64,000 nucleotides of DNA, taken from positions 33,425 through 97,424 of the forward strand of contig NZ_ALXE01000047.1 of the NCBI RefSeq assembly GCF_000295955.2, written 5' to 3'. This DNA comes from Pantoea sp. A4. GTDB taxonomy: Bacteria; Pseudomonadota; Gammaproteobacteria; Enterobacterales; Enterobacteriaceae. A program made the position numbers and the translations under genes. The notes beneath the pieces are model-generated. The model saw only the letters and a list, made by a program, of their open reading frames with translations. It ran no database searches and was not told the DNA's origin. Numbering within the stretch: the stretch's first letter is position 1; every line of letters starts with the position of its first letter. Shown here one piece after another: positions 8,038 through 16,844 of the stretch.

Positions 8038-9363
8038 ATGAGCAAAAAAATCCTAAAACTCGGTCTGATGTTACAGGGCGCTGGCGGTCACATGCATAGC
8101 TGGCGTCATCCCAAAGCGCCAGCGGATGCCAGCGTCAATATTCGCTATTTCACCGGGCTGGCGCAGCAGGCAGAGGCCGCAGGTTTTGCCTTCCTGTTCG
8201 TGGCAGATGGGCTGCATATCAATGAAAAATCACTGCCGCACTTCCTCAATCGCTTTGAGCCGATTGCGCTGCTTTCCGCGCTGGCGTTGGTAACGGAAAA
8301 GATTGGCCTGGCGGGAACGGTGTCCACCTCCTACAGCGAACCCTTTACCGTTGCGCGTCAGCTTGCCACGCTGGATAACATCAGCGGAGGTCGCGCTGGC
8401 TGGAATGTGGTCACCACACCGCTGGAGAGTGCTTCCGGCAACTTTGGTAAAGGGCCGCTGGAACACAGCCGTCGTTATCAAATCGCGGAAGAGTATATAC
8501 ATGTGGTGCAGGGGTTGTGGGACTCATGGGAAGATGATGCCTTTATTCGTGACCGCGCCAGCGGCGTATTTTTCGATGCCACTAAGCTGCACAAGCTGAA
8601 TCATCAGGGGGAATTTTTCTCGGTTTCCGGGCCGCTAAATATTCAGCGCTCGGTACAGGGGCAGCCGGTGATCTTCCAGGCTGGCGCATCTGATACCGGC
8701 ATTCATCTGGCAGCGAAATCGGCGGATGCGGTGTTTACCAATGCCCGCACCGTGGAAGAGTCGCGGATTTATGCTGATAAGTTACAGAGTCAGGTGGCCC
8801 AGAATGGCCGCCATCCCGTGGGTATTTTCCCCGGTATCACGCCGATCGTTGGCCGCACTGAAGAGGAGGCCGAAGAGAAATATCAATATCTGCTCTCGCT
8901 GTTGTCCGTGGATGATGCGCTGGCCTATTTGGGCCGCTTTTTCGACCATCACGATTTCAGCCAGTACCCGCTGGATGAACCTTTCCCGGAACTGGGCGAT
9001 TTGGGGAAAAACACCTTCCGTTCCACAACCGATGACATCAAACGCCGCGCCAAAGCGCACAATCAGACACTTCGTCAGGCGGCCTTTGAAGCCACATTGC
9101 CGCGCGGTGAATTCTTTGGCACGCCTGAACAGGTAGCTGACACCTTTATTCGCTGGGTCGAGGATGGCGGGGCCGATGGCTTTATCATCAGCGGGCCGGT
9201 GCTGGCCGAAGCGCTGGATGATGTGATTGAGCTCGTGTTACCGATTCTGGCCGAACGTGGCTATTGGCAACCTGCCAGCGCCAGCACACTGCGTGAGCGA
9301 CTGGACATTCCGTTCAAACGCAACCGTTACCAAATCGCCACGGCTGAAACACTCAAGGCATAA
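8038..9363 (+). CDS. LLM-class flavin-dependent monooxygenase (NtaA/SnaA/DszA family)
   Basis: 441 residues. FMNH2-dependent class C monooxygenase of the NtaA/DszA branch, which oxidises substrates such as aminopolycarboxylates, sulfones or sulfides. Seen: GLMLQGAGGHMHSWRHP at the N-terminus, FLFVADGLH, LATLDNISGGRAGWNVVTT (typical of this branch, about residue 115), VIFQAGASDTG and DGFIISGP. ATG 8038 follows GGAGAG at 8026-8031; an earlier in-frame ATG at 8002 lacks a ribosome site. It is the first gene ahead of an ABC importer, so it probably acts on the imported compound. A partner flavin reductase is not in this cluster. Confidence 0.9.
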   Translation: MSKKILKLGLMLQGAGGHMHSWRHPKAPADASVNIRYFTGLAQQAEAAGFAFLFVADGLHINEKSLPHFLNRFEPIALLSALALVTEKIGLAGTVSTSYSEPFTVARQLATLDNISGGRAGWNVVTTPLESASGNFGKGPLEHSRRYQIAEEYIHVVQGLWDSWEDDAFIRDRASGVFFDATKLHKLNHQGEFFSVSGPLNIQRSVQGQPVIFQAGASDTGIHLAAKSADAVFTNARTVEESRIYADKLQSQVAQNGRHPVGIFPGITPIVGRTEEEAEEKYQYLLSLLSVDDALAYLGRFFDHHDFSQYPLDEPFPELGDLGKNTFRSTTDDIKRRAKAHNQTLRQAAFEATLPRGEFFGTPEQVADTFIRWVEDGGADGFIISGPVLAEALDDVIELVLPILAERGYWQPASASTLRERLDIPFKRNRYQIATAETLKA

Positions 9364-9374
9364 CAGGAAATAGC

Positions 9375-10976
9375 ATGCAGAAGAAAACCTTTAAACGGGC
9401 GGCACAGTTACGTCGCTCTTTGTACGGCTTTTTGATCACTGGGGTACTGGCTGGCGGGGCGCATGCGGAACAGGCCGCAACCACGCCGCAAAAAGGTGGG
9501 AATTTGCTGGTGGCGATTGATACCGATCCCAACTGTCTTGATCCGCAACAGGCAGGTAACAACAACTCACTGAATATTGGTCGCCAGTTAACGGACTCTC
9601 TCACCGATCAAGATCCACAAAGCGGCAAGATTGTGCCCTGGCTGGCAACGCACTGGCAGGTTGATGATAACAACCGCCGCTTTACGTTTACGCTTCGTGA
9701 CGGTGTCACGTTTAGCGATGGCACCCCCTTTACTGCGCAGTCAGTCAAAGACAACTTTGAAGCGATTATCAAACTGGGGGCGAAAGCCTCACTGGCCTCG
9801 ACCTACCTTAAAGGCCTGAAACAGATTGATGTGCCTGATGCCCATACGGTGGTGATCACTTTTGACCAGCCAAATGCACAGTTCCTGCAAGCCACCTCAA
9901 CTATGAGCCTTGGCTTCTTTGCACCCAAAACGGTTAATGCCACCTCGGAGGCCCGTTGCCAGGGAGAGTTAACCGGCACCGGCCCCTTTGTGCTGAAAAA
10001 GTTTATTCATAACCAAAAGGTGGACTTGGTACGGCGTACGGGATACCAGTGGCCATCTTCCATCGCGGCGCATCAGGGAGAGAGTTATCTTGATGGGGTG
10101 GAATATCGGGTGATCCCGGAAAGCGGCGTGCGCTTCGGTAGTCTGATTTCCGGTCAGTTGGATGTGAATGTCGGCGTCACCCCACAAGATGAAGCGCTGC
10201 TGTTGGCGAAAAAAATCAACCTGATTGCCCGCGCCAACCCAGGGCTGGTCTACAGCCTGTTCCCTAATCAGTCCAACCCACTGATGGCTGATAAACAGGT
10301 GCGTAGTGCACTCAACCTGGCTATCGATCGCGATGCGCTAAAACCGGTGTTATCTCGCTACCAAAACGTGGCGACTTCGGTGCTGGCGAAAACCACACCG
10401 CTGTATCAGGACCTGAGTGCGCAGTTGAAATACGATCCGCAAGAGGCGGAAAAGATACTGGATCAGGCGGGATGGCAACGGCAGGCCAACGGGGTTCGCA
10501 GTAAAAATGGCGAACCGCTGCGCTTCACGATCTCCTACTGGCAATCTGCGCCGTTCCTTGAAGTGGTGCAGCAGCAGCTGAGAAAAGTGGGTATTGATCT
10601 GCAACTGGAGAAAGCGCCGATAAGCCAGGTGGTCGCCCGCCAGGCCAGCGGGAAGCTGGTGGTGGATTTCTATAACCTGACGCGATCCGATCCGGATGTG
10701 CTGCGCACGGTGTTTGATGCTAATGGCCGCAACGTGAATAAACGCGCACCCGGTGAAGTGGATAAGCTGCTGGTGCAATCCAGTGAAACTCTGGATGCAC
10801 AACAGCGCCAACAGGACGTCACCAAAGCGTCATCGTTGTTGATCAGCGAAGGCGATGCGATACCGCTGGTGGAACTGGCGACCATCATCGGGACCGGGCA
10901 GAACGTGCACGGATTCCATTTTGATGCGTCATCCCGTTTTCAGCTGTATGACACCTGGCTGAGTGCGAAGGAGTAG
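9375..10976 (+). CDS. ABC transporter substrate-binding protein, family 5 (DppA/OppA type)
   Basis: 533 residues with a Sec signal (KRAAQLRRSLYGFLITGVLAGG, likely cleavage after AHA). Family 5 signatures: GGNLLVAIDTDPNCLDPQQAG, VPWLATHWQVDDN, FTFTLRDGVTFSDGTPF (about residue 100) and VRSALNLAIDRDAL. Family members bind peptides, nickel, opines or glutathione-like molecules in the periplasm. It begins 11 bases after the monooxygenase, with AGGAAATAGC before the ATG. The specificity is unknown. Confidence 0.93.
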   Translation: MQKKTFKRAAQLRRSLYGFLITGVLAGGAHAEQAATTPQKGGNLLVAIDTDPNCLDPQQAGNNNSLNIGRQLTDSLTDQDPQSGKIVPWLATHWQVDDNNRRFTFTLRDGVTFSDGTPFTAQSVKDNFEAIIKLGAKASLASTYLKGLKQIDVPDAHTVVITFDQPNAQFLQATSTMSLGFFAPKTVNATSEARCQGELTGTGPFVLKKFIHNQKVDLVRRTGYQWPSSIAAHQGESYLDGVEYRVIPESGVRFGSLISGQLDVNVGVTPQDEALLLAKKINLIARANPGLVYSLFPNQSNPLMADKQVRSALNLAIDRDALKPVLSRYQNVATSVLAKTTPLYQDLSAQLKYDPQEAEKILDQAGWQRQANGVRSKNGEPLRFTISYWQSAPFLEVVQQQLRKVGIDLQLEKAPISQVVARQASGKLVVDFYNLTRSDPDVLRTVFDANGRNVNKRAPGEVDKLLVQSSETLDAQQRQQDVTKASSLLISEGDAIPLVELATIIGTGQNVHGFHFDASSRFQLYDTWLSAKE

Positions 10977-10979
10977 CGT

Positions 10980-11963
10980 ATGACAGAGGCAACGCTCACC
11001 GCAGTGCCAGCGGCACGTCGCCGTACGAAATTACTGTTGCGGCGGCTATTACAGGGCATCATCGTACTGTGGGCCGCGTGGAGTCTGACGTTCCTGATCC
11101 TCTATATTTTGCCGTCGGACCCCATCACCATCATGTTAAATCAGGGTGAGCAGAGCACCGTGGACCCGGCTCAGGTGGCCGCGTTAAAAGCGCAATATCA
11201 TCTCGATTTGCCACTGTGGCAACAATATGGTCTGGCGCTGTGGGACGTGTTGCATCTGCATCTTGGACAATCGATTGTCAGTGGTGACAATGTCACTTCT
11301 TTAATTTGGCAGTCCTCTCCGGCCACGCTGTTACTGGCGTTATGTGCACTGGTTCTGGCTTTACTCATCGGCGGTGGTTTGGCGGCGGGCGTCAGTGTGC
11401 TACCGCCTGGCAGGCTAAAATCTGGCCTGCTGTCACTGCCTTCTTTTGGCGCGGCATTACCCACCTTCTGGCTGGGGCTGCTGCTGTTACAGGTCTTCTC
11501 CTTCAATCATCCCTGGTTTCCGGCGATGGGCAACAGCGGCTGGCAGTCGCTGGTGCTTCCCTCGGTGGCGCTGGCGATCCCTACCGCAGCGACCATTGCC
11601 CAGGTGATGAACCGTTCACTGTCTGAGGTATGGCGTCGTCCGTTTATTGATGCGCTGCGGCTAAAGGGGGCCAGCACCGGTTATCTGTTGTGGCGTCATG
11701 TCGTGCCCAATGCCGCCATCCCACTGCTGACGCTGAGCGGGATGATTTTTGGTCATCTGCTGGCGGGTTCAGTGATCACCGAAACCATTTTCTCCCGTGA
11801 GGGGCTTGGCCGGTTGGCGCAGTCTGCGGTATTGACGCAGGACATCCCGGTGGTGCAAGGCGTAGTACTGACCGCCGCGACGGTGTTTGTGGTGATCAAT
11901 CTGCTTACCGATCTGCTTTATCCCTTGCTCGATCCCCGCATCGTGTTGGGAGAAAAATCATGA
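10980..11963 (+). CDS. ABC transporter permease (DppB type)
   Basis: 327 residues, starting 3 bases after the previous stop with AAGGAG. Family features: N-terminal helix ending LTFLILYILPSDPI, a periplasmic segment with LDLPLWQQYG, and the EAA loop DALRLKGASTGYLLWRHVVPNAAIPLLT near residue 240. It is one half of the membrane channel; its partner overlaps by four bases. Confidence 0.94.
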   Translation: MTEATLTAVPAARRRTKLLLRRLLQGIIVLWAAWSLTFLILYILPSDPITIMLNQGEQSTVDPAQVAALKAQYHLDLPLWQQYGLALWDVLHLHLGQSIVSGDNVTSLIWQSSPATLLLALCALVLALLIGGGLAAGVSVLPPGRLKSGLLSLPSFGAALPTFWLGLLLLQVFSFNHPWFPAMGNSGWQSLVLPSVALAIPTAATIAQVMNRSLSEVWRRPFIDALRLKGASTGYLLWRHVVPNAAIPLLTLSGMIFGHLLAGSVITETIFSREGLGRLAQSAVLTQDIPVVQGVVLTAATVFVVINLLTDLLYPLLDPRIVLGEKS

Positions 11964-12793
11964 GTCTGGTGTTACTTGCGCCTGTACGTCGTCGTCGTTT
12001 CGCCGTCACCTTATGGCTGAGTGCCGTGATGCTTCTGCTGGTGGTGCTTTGGGCGCTGTTCCCGGCGCTGTTTGCCCATGGCGACCCGCTGGTGGGCGAT
12101 CCACGGCAGGCATTGCAGCCGCCGTCCGCGCAGTTCTGGTTCGGTACTGACCATTTAGGCCGTGACCTCTGGAGCCGAACGGTGTACGGCACGGCGTTGA
12201 CCTTACAGGCTACGCTGTTTTCGGTATTGATTGCGCTGGTGGTGGGTTCGCTGTCCGGGGTGCTGGCGGGGTACTGTGGAGGAAGGTTGGATAGCTTATT
12301 TATGCGCGTGATCGACGTGTTGATGGCCATCCCCAATCTGCTGCTGGCGATGGCGATCATCACCGTGCTGGGTTTTGGCACGTTGCATATTGCGGTGGCG
12401 GTGGGCCTCTCTTCGGTCGCCACTTTTGCCCGGCTTTCTCGCGGTGAAGTACTGCGTAGTCGCACCCAGCTATTTGTCGAAGCGGCACGCGCCAGCGGAG
12501 TCGGGCATTTCAGCGTGGTCCGTCAGCACATTTTACCTCACGCCCTGGGGCCGGTGCTGTCACTGGCGGCGCTGGAGATGGGGTTTGCCTTATTGTCCGT
12601 TTCCTCCCTGGGTTTTCTGGGTTTTGGCGCACCGCCACCGACGCCGGAATGGGGACTGCTGATTGCCGAAGGGCGTAACTATATTGCTGCCGCCTGGTGG
12701 TTCACCTCACTACCTGGGGTGGTGATTATTTTGACGGTGCTGGCAACCAACCGCATCGCAGGCTTTATTCAGGATGCGTCGGAGGAACGATGA
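11960..12793 (+). CDS. ABC transporter permease (DppC type)
   Basis: 277 residues, overlapping the previous gene by ATGA, which implies translational coupling. The FWFGTDHLGRDLWSRTVYG segment near residue 55 is diagnostic for DppC/OppC permeases, and the EAA loop EAARASGVGHFSVVRQHILPHALGP lies near residue 175. Confidence 0.94.
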   Translation: MSLVLLAPVRRRRFAVTLWLSAVMLLLVVLWALFPALFAHGDPLVGDPRQALQPPSAQFWFGTDHLGRDLWSRTVYGTALTLQATLFSVLIALVVGSLSGVLAGYCGGRLDSLFMRVIDVLMAIPNLLLAMAIITVLGFGTLHIAVAVGLSSVATFARLSRGEVLRSRTQLFVEAARASGVGHFSVVRQHILPHALGPVLSLAALEMGFALLSVSSLGFLGFGAPPPTPEWGLLIAEGRNYIAAAWWFTSLPGVVIILTVLATNRIAGFIQDASEER

Positions 12794-14400
12794 GTCAGGC
12801 ACTGTTAACGGTGGACAAATTGTCGGTGGATTATCACCGTAATGAGGGCGGGATCATTCAGGCGGTGAAAGGGCTGAGCTTCTCCGTTCAACCGGGGGAA
12901 GTGGTGGCGATTGTCGGGGGTTCAGGTTCTGGCAAATCCACCACGGCCGGGGCTTTAGTCGGGCTGCTGAGCCGTCAGGCTGTGATTCGTAGCGGTGCGA
13001 TCCGCTTTAATGGCCAGGCGTTAGAGCAGGCCAGCCAGCGCCAGTGGCGGCAGCTACGTGGGCTGGAAATCGGTTTTGTGCCGCAAGATCCGGCTCTGGC
13101 GTTTAACCCGATTCAGACCATCGGTAAACAACTGCTGGAGGCTTATACCTTACACGGCGTGCCGAAGAAGGTGGCGGCCACGCGTTTGCCCGCATTGTTA
13201 GCTGATGTTGGCTTAACGGACAGTAGGCGCGTGCTGGCAAGTTATCCGCATCAACTGTCCGGGGGAATGCGGCAGCGCGTGTTGCTGGCGATGGCCATGT
13301 GCCATCACCCACAGTTGATTATTGCCGATGAGCCGACCAGTGCACTTGATGTCAGTATGCAGAAACAGGTGTTAGATACTCTGGCAAGTGTCGTCGTGAG
13401 TAAGGGCATCGCGTTGCTTTTGATTACCCACGATTTAAACATGGCGCTGGAACGCGCCGACCGGGTTCTGGTGATGCATGAAGGCCATCTGATTGAAGAC
13501 ACTGCGGCACATCAACTGCGCCAGAGCCGTCACGCTTATACGCAACGACTGCTGGCAGCGTCACCGGCCTTTTTACAGGTGCCTTTTCGCACTGCACCGT
13601 TGAGCTGGCAGCCACTGCTGGCGGCTCAACAGCTACACAAGCGCTTCACACTGCCGGACGGTAACCATTTCACGGCGGTGGCGGGGGTTTCATTTCCGGT
13701 GTTTCGCGGCGGAACCACCAGCCTGGTGGGGGAATCTGGCTCGGGGAAATCCACCACGGTGCGCATGTTGCTGGGTCTGGAAACGGCGGACGGCGGCACG
13801 GTGCAGTTTGACGGCGACGAATATTCAGGCCTGGCCCAATTCCAGCGCCCTGAGTTTCGCCGCCGGGTGCAGGTGGTGTATCAGAACCCCTATGCTTCAC
13901 TGAATCCTAAAATGACGCTGGCGCAGATTATCTCGGAGCCACTGCGTGCGTTTCGCATCGGGAATAAACACAGCCAGCGTCAGCGTGCGCTTGAGCTGTT
14001 GCAGGCGGTGGAACTTGCCGAAACGCTATTGGATGTGCGTCCCACGGCCTTGTCCGGCGGGCAGCGCCAGCGTGTCGCCATTGCACGCGCACTGGCTATT
14101 GCGCCTGAGTTGTTGATCCTGGATGAGCCGGTTTCCGCACTGGATGTGGCAGTACAAGCGCAAATCTTGCAGCTTTTGGCCCGCCTGCAACGTGAACAGG
14201 GCTTAACATACCTGTTTATCTCCCACGATCTGGCAGTAGTGCGGCAGATTTCCGACTATGTGGTGATCATGCAGCAGGGAAAAATAGCGGAACAGGGGAA
14301 AGTCGCGGAGATTTTTTCCACTCCACAGGCGGATTATACCCGCCAGTTGCTGGAAAATATTCCACGACTGACGGCGGAGCCGCGTAGGGTTAGCGGGTGA
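12790..14400 (+). CDS. ABC transporter ATP-binding protein with two nucleotide-binding domains
   Basis: 536 residues. Two full NBDs in tandem, as in GsiA-type proteins: Walker A GGSGSGKST (about 45) and GESGSGKST (about 320), signatures LSGGMRQR and LSGGQRQR, Walker B LIIADEPTSALD and LLILDEPVSALD, then switch histidines in LLITHDL and LFISHDL. One protein therefore replaces the usual DppD/DppF pair. I chose ATG 12790 with GGAGGA just upstream and a 4-base overlap with the permease stop; a longer frame from 12697 lies inside the permease gene. A terminator follows. Confidence 0.95.
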   Translation: MSQALLTVDKLSVDYHRNEGGIIQAVKGLSFSVQPGEVVAIVGGSGSGKSTTAGALVGLLSRQAVIRSGAIRFNGQALEQASQRQWRQLRGLEIGFVPQDPALAFNPIQTIGKQLLEAYTLHGVPKKVAATRLPALLADVGLTDSRRVLASYPHQLSGGMRQRVLLAMAMCHHPQLIIADEPTSALDVSMQKQVLDTLASVVVSKGIALLLITHDLNMALERADRVLVMHEGHLIEDTAAHQLRQSRHAYTQRLLAASPAFLQVPFRTAPLSWQPLLAAQQLHKRFTLPDGNHFTAVAGVSFPVFRGGTTSLVGESGSGKSTTVRMLLGLETADGGTVQFDGDEYSGLAQFQRPEFRRRVQVVYQNPYASLNPKMTLAQIISEPLRAFRIGNKHSQRQRALELLQAVELAETLLDVRPTALSGGQRQRVAIARALAIAPELLILDEPVSALDVAVQAQILQLLARLQREQGLTYLFISHDLAVVRQISDYVVIMQQGKIAEQGKVAEIFSTPQADYTRQLLENIPRLTAEPRRVSG

Positions 14401-14415
14401 TGAACGTCAAAACGC

Positions 14416-14437
14416 AAAGCCCCTTATGGGGCTTTTT
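14416..14437 (+). terminator. Rho-independent terminator of the monooxygenase/ABC operon
   Basis: Stem AAAGCCCC/GGGGCTTT with a TTAT loop runs into T residues, 15 bases after the last stop of the operon. Confidence 0.88.
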
Positions 14438-14477
14438 ATCTGTTACGGAATGTCCACTACAGGGCGGCTTCGGTTGC

Positions 14478-14792
14478 TTAGGAGATTAAGAAGGCCAGGC
14501 CTTTTTTCTCGATAAGTTCGAGCATTGCAAGCGCCGGGCCTTTGGGGTGTGTTACCCCGCGTTCCCATTTCTGTATGCAGTTCGCGGTGAGGTACATATG
14601 TGTTGCCAACTGACTTTGACTGAGTTGCTCGCGCTTACGTAACTCACGAATTTGATCCCCGGTCATTGTCGCTTTACCTTTGGCCTCCGCAACGATGGAG
14701 TTGATGTCAGCCAGCGCTTCATCGGAAGCCGTACCACGCTCGTGCTGGCGCATGATGTTTTCCTGGATACGCAGAATGCGCTTATCAACCAT
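14478..14792 (-). CDS. Xre/HigA-type antitoxin
   Basis: 104 residues. The C-terminal half is a Cro/C1 HTH: TGDQIRELRKREQLSQSQLA, then LTANCIQKWERGVTHPKGPALAMLELI (about residues 45-95). The N-terminal helical part is probably the toxin-contacting arm. The gene overlaps the upstream toxin gene by 8 bases, the toxin-first order of HigBA-type pairs. It likely neutralises the toxin and represses the operon at the palindrome near 15214. Confidence 0.85.
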   Translation of the reverse strand: MVDKRILRIQENIMRQHERGTASDEALADINSIVAEAKGKATMTGDQIRELRKREQLSQSQLATHMYLTANCIQKWERGVTHPKGPALAMLELIEKKGLAFLIS

Positions 14793-15192
14793 CAGTATTC
14801 TCCGGTTTAGTCAGGATTATCTCTACCAAATCCTTACTCTTAATATCAATGGTGCGTTGTTTTACCGTCTGATTTTTATAGACTTTAGATTGTATTTTAT
14901 AGGCACTGAGAAGGTCTGGCGGAATCTCCTGCCCACTCTGACCAACTTGATTCTTTTCCCATCCATCATAATAAAAAACGTTGTCATCATGATGGTAAAA
15001 AATGACTGTTCTGGCTCCACCACTTGTTCCAGAACTCAGCTCTATACGTCTTTTGTAAACACCACCACCTAATGCTCCTCGGTGCGGATTGGCAATCACA
15101 TCTTCGGCGAGGAGGTAGAGCTGTGTATCAGTGATCTGTGATTTTTTTCTATCCTTATTATAACCTTTTTCAATAAACACTCTGACTGCCAT
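14785..15192 (-). CDS. RelE/HigB-type toxin (DUF1044-like)
   Basis: 135 residues. The segment GALGGGVYKRRIELSSGTSGGARTVIFYHH, then FYYDGWEKNQ, matches RelE-superfamily toxins of the HigB2/DUF1044 type, which act as ribosome-dependent mRNA interferases; here that activity is inferred. The C-terminal 35 residues (IDIKSKDLVEIILTKPE) extend beyond the usual core. Base composition is more AT-rich than the flanking genes, consistent with transfer of the pair as a module. It begins 22 bases from a symmetrical operator. Confidence 0.8.
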   Translation of the reverse strand: MAVRVFIEKGYNKDRKKSQITDTQLYLLAEDVIANPHRGALGGGVYKRRIELSSGTSGGARTVIFYHHDDNVFYYDGWEKNQVGQSGQEIPPDLLSAYKIQSKVYKNQTVKQRTIDIKSKDLVEIILTKPENTDG

Positions 15193-15213
15193 CCATGCTC
15201 CTGGATTGTGATC

Positions 15214-15234
15214 CTATAGTAAGATTTACTACAG
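15214..15234. promoter_or_regulatory. Palindromic operator of the toxin-antitoxin operon
   Basis: TAGTAA-GAT-TTACTA is a perfect 15-bp palindrome (15217-15231), extended on both sides by CT/AG one base further out. It lies immediately upstream of the toxin start at 15192, the expected place for antitoxin autorepression. Confidence 0.65.
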
Positions 15235-15236
15235 TG

Positions 15237-16274
15237 CTATCCGCATGGAGATAAGTTCACACCCAATCCACTATTTTCTGCCTGTTGGCGATCGAGGCCA
15301 AAGATTTCCCAGCTCACTCCCTGTGTCGTCAGGTGGAAAATAGCGGTAGCCAGCGTGTTCTCGTCGTCTGGGTCTTGGGGATCAAGGCGATACACAGGCA
15401 GTTGCGCATTCTGTTGGCTGGAGAGAACCGTTAAGGCGGCGTCTGGCGTCAGGTGGGCGGGCTGCGTTTCCAGCCAGCGTTCTAAACACGCCTGGCGCTC
15501 GCCGGAACTGGCGGTGATGGTTTGCAACGTCGCGGCCTGCTCTGAATGGATCAGGTGATTGGCATGTCCGCTCACTGTGTTAATGACCGCGACCGAGCAG
15601 CCGGTGCCGCAGGCTTCAACGCTGACCACACCAAAGCCAGCCTGACCTAACGTATGGTGAAATGCGCCAGCGCGGGGGGAGGATGTCAGGATTTCGACTG
15701 CCTCTTGCAGGGTTTCTGCATTAAGCGACGCTCGAGCAAGAATTTGACGCGGTAATCCAACCGGACGTACCTGGGCGCGAATATTGTTGACCGTATTGAC
15801 CAGGCCTTTTTCGTTGAGGGCAAAAGTGTGGCCACACAGCGACCCAGGGTAGGCAAAGCTGAGAAAAGCCAGCCCCTTTTCTGGCCTGACGCGCACCAAA
15901 AAGCAGGCGCTGCGCAGTTGCGGAAAACCATCCTCATTATGAGCAATGATCCACTCATCGCGCCCGGCTGTGCCAGTAACGGTCGTACACCCATCGGAGG
16001 TGGAAGGAACCAGATCGCCGCGACAGTTCCAGGCAAACACCTCGCTGACTGGGGCATCCAGCCCGGCCGCCAGACCTTCGATTTCCTGCCAGATAGCAGG
16101 AAAACGCTCACGCACCCGCTGCTCCATAGCCAGCAGTTCGCTGCTTTGACCCATGGCGGTAACCGTCTGCCACAGTGAAGTCTGACGGAGCTGCTGATGC
16201 CAGGCTTCACGACCAGTCAGGCCCAGTCCATGTCCAATGTCCCAGGCTGAACCACTCAGGTTGATTGTTTTCAT
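15237..16274 (-). CDS. C45 family autoproteolytic acyltransferase/hydrolase
   Basis: 345 residues. Ntn-hydrolase of the isopenicillin N acyltransferase type. The motif STSDGCTTVTG places the nucleophile at Cys96; family members self-cleave before this Cys to expose it. Other features: FAWNCRGDLVP just upstream, EWIIAHNEDGF (conserved HNED, about residue 115) and GYPGSLCGHTFALNEKGLV-like sequence (here AYPGSLCGH). There is no signal peptide, so it is cytoplasmic. It lies last in a three-gene operon after an aminotransferase. A role in cleaving an amide of an imported compound is inference. The stop sits only 44 bases from the toxin gene. Confidence 0.85.
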   Translation of the reverse strand: MKTINLSGSAWDIGHGLGLTGREAWHQQLRQTSLWQTVTAMGQSSELLAMEQRVRERFPAIWQEIEGLAAGLDAPVSEVFAWNCRGDLVPSTSDGCTTVTGTAGRDEWIIAHNEDGFPQLRSACFLVRVRPEKGLAFLSFAYPGSLCGHTFALNEKGLVNTVNNIRAQVRPVGLPRQILARASLNAETLQEAVEILTSSPRAGAFHHTLGQAGFGVVSVEACGTGCSVAVINTVSGHANHLIHSEQAATLQTITASSGERQACLERWLETQPAHLTPDAALTVLSSQQNAQLPVYRLDPQDPDDENTLATAIFHLTTQGVSWEIFGLDRQQAENSGLGVNLSPCG

Positions 16275-16277
16275 TGA

Positions 16278-16844
16278 TTAATCTCTTTTGACATCAGGGC
16301 AGTACAGCGTATGTGAGCTGGCCGGTGCGGGGGTGCGTGCCGCATTCATCACCATGGAGAGCAGGCTGTAATAGCCATTGATACCGATCAGGTCAACCAC
16401 CCCTTTTTCGCCCCACAGCGCCACAGCCTGCTGCCATGTCTCATCAGAGACCTGCTGGTTTTGCTGTAACTGCTGACAAAAGTGGTAGATGACCCATTCG
16501 TCATCCTGTAATTCCGTGGGCACTTGCCGTTGATTGATCGCCTCAATGGCGCTGGCGGAGATCCCCTTTTCCAGGGCAATCGGGGCATGAATCGCCCATT
16601 CCACCGTTTGTGACCAGTGGCGAGCGGTTAGCAAAATCGCCAGCTCGGTCAGACGTTGACCGATGCTGCTGCGATAGCGCAAATATTCGCCCATCCGTTG
16701 GGTGTGTGCCATCAATTCCGGGCTGCGTAGCAGCGGCTCAAACGGCGGCAACAGTGCACCGCGCGGGCCGTTGATGATCTCTTCTGCCAGTGTACGCTGT
16801 TCGTCATTCCAGGCTTCTGGCGCTAAAGCGGGCATACGATTCAT
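16278..16844 (-). CDS. Carboxymuconolactone decarboxylase/AhpD-like protein
   Basis: 188 residues. The helical CMD fold is suggested by LLRSPELMAHTQRMGEYLRYRSSIGQRLTELAILLTARHWSQTVEWAIHAPIA (about 37-90), where CMD proteins carry the EWxxH pair. The CxxC of peroxidase-reductase AhpD is absent, so a redox role through a disulfide is unlikely. It overlaps the aminotransferase stop by four bases and ends 3 bases before the C45 gene, so all three are translationally linked. The function is not known. Confidence 0.8.
   Translation of the reverse strand: MNRMPALAPEAWNDEQRTLAEEIINGPRGALLPPFEPLLRSPELMAHTQRMGEYLRYRSSIGQRLTELAILLTARHWSQTVEWAIHAPIALEKGISASAIEAINQRQVPTELQDDEWVIYHFCQQLQQNQQVSDETWQQAVALWGEKGVVDLIGINGYYSLLSMVMNAARTPAPASSHTLYCPDVKRD

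Noticed and set aside
11905..12465. 186-codon frame antisense to the DppB/DppC genes
   Set aside because: Ser/Thr/Arg-rich low-complexity translation with no ribosome site, fully covered by a clear permease gene.
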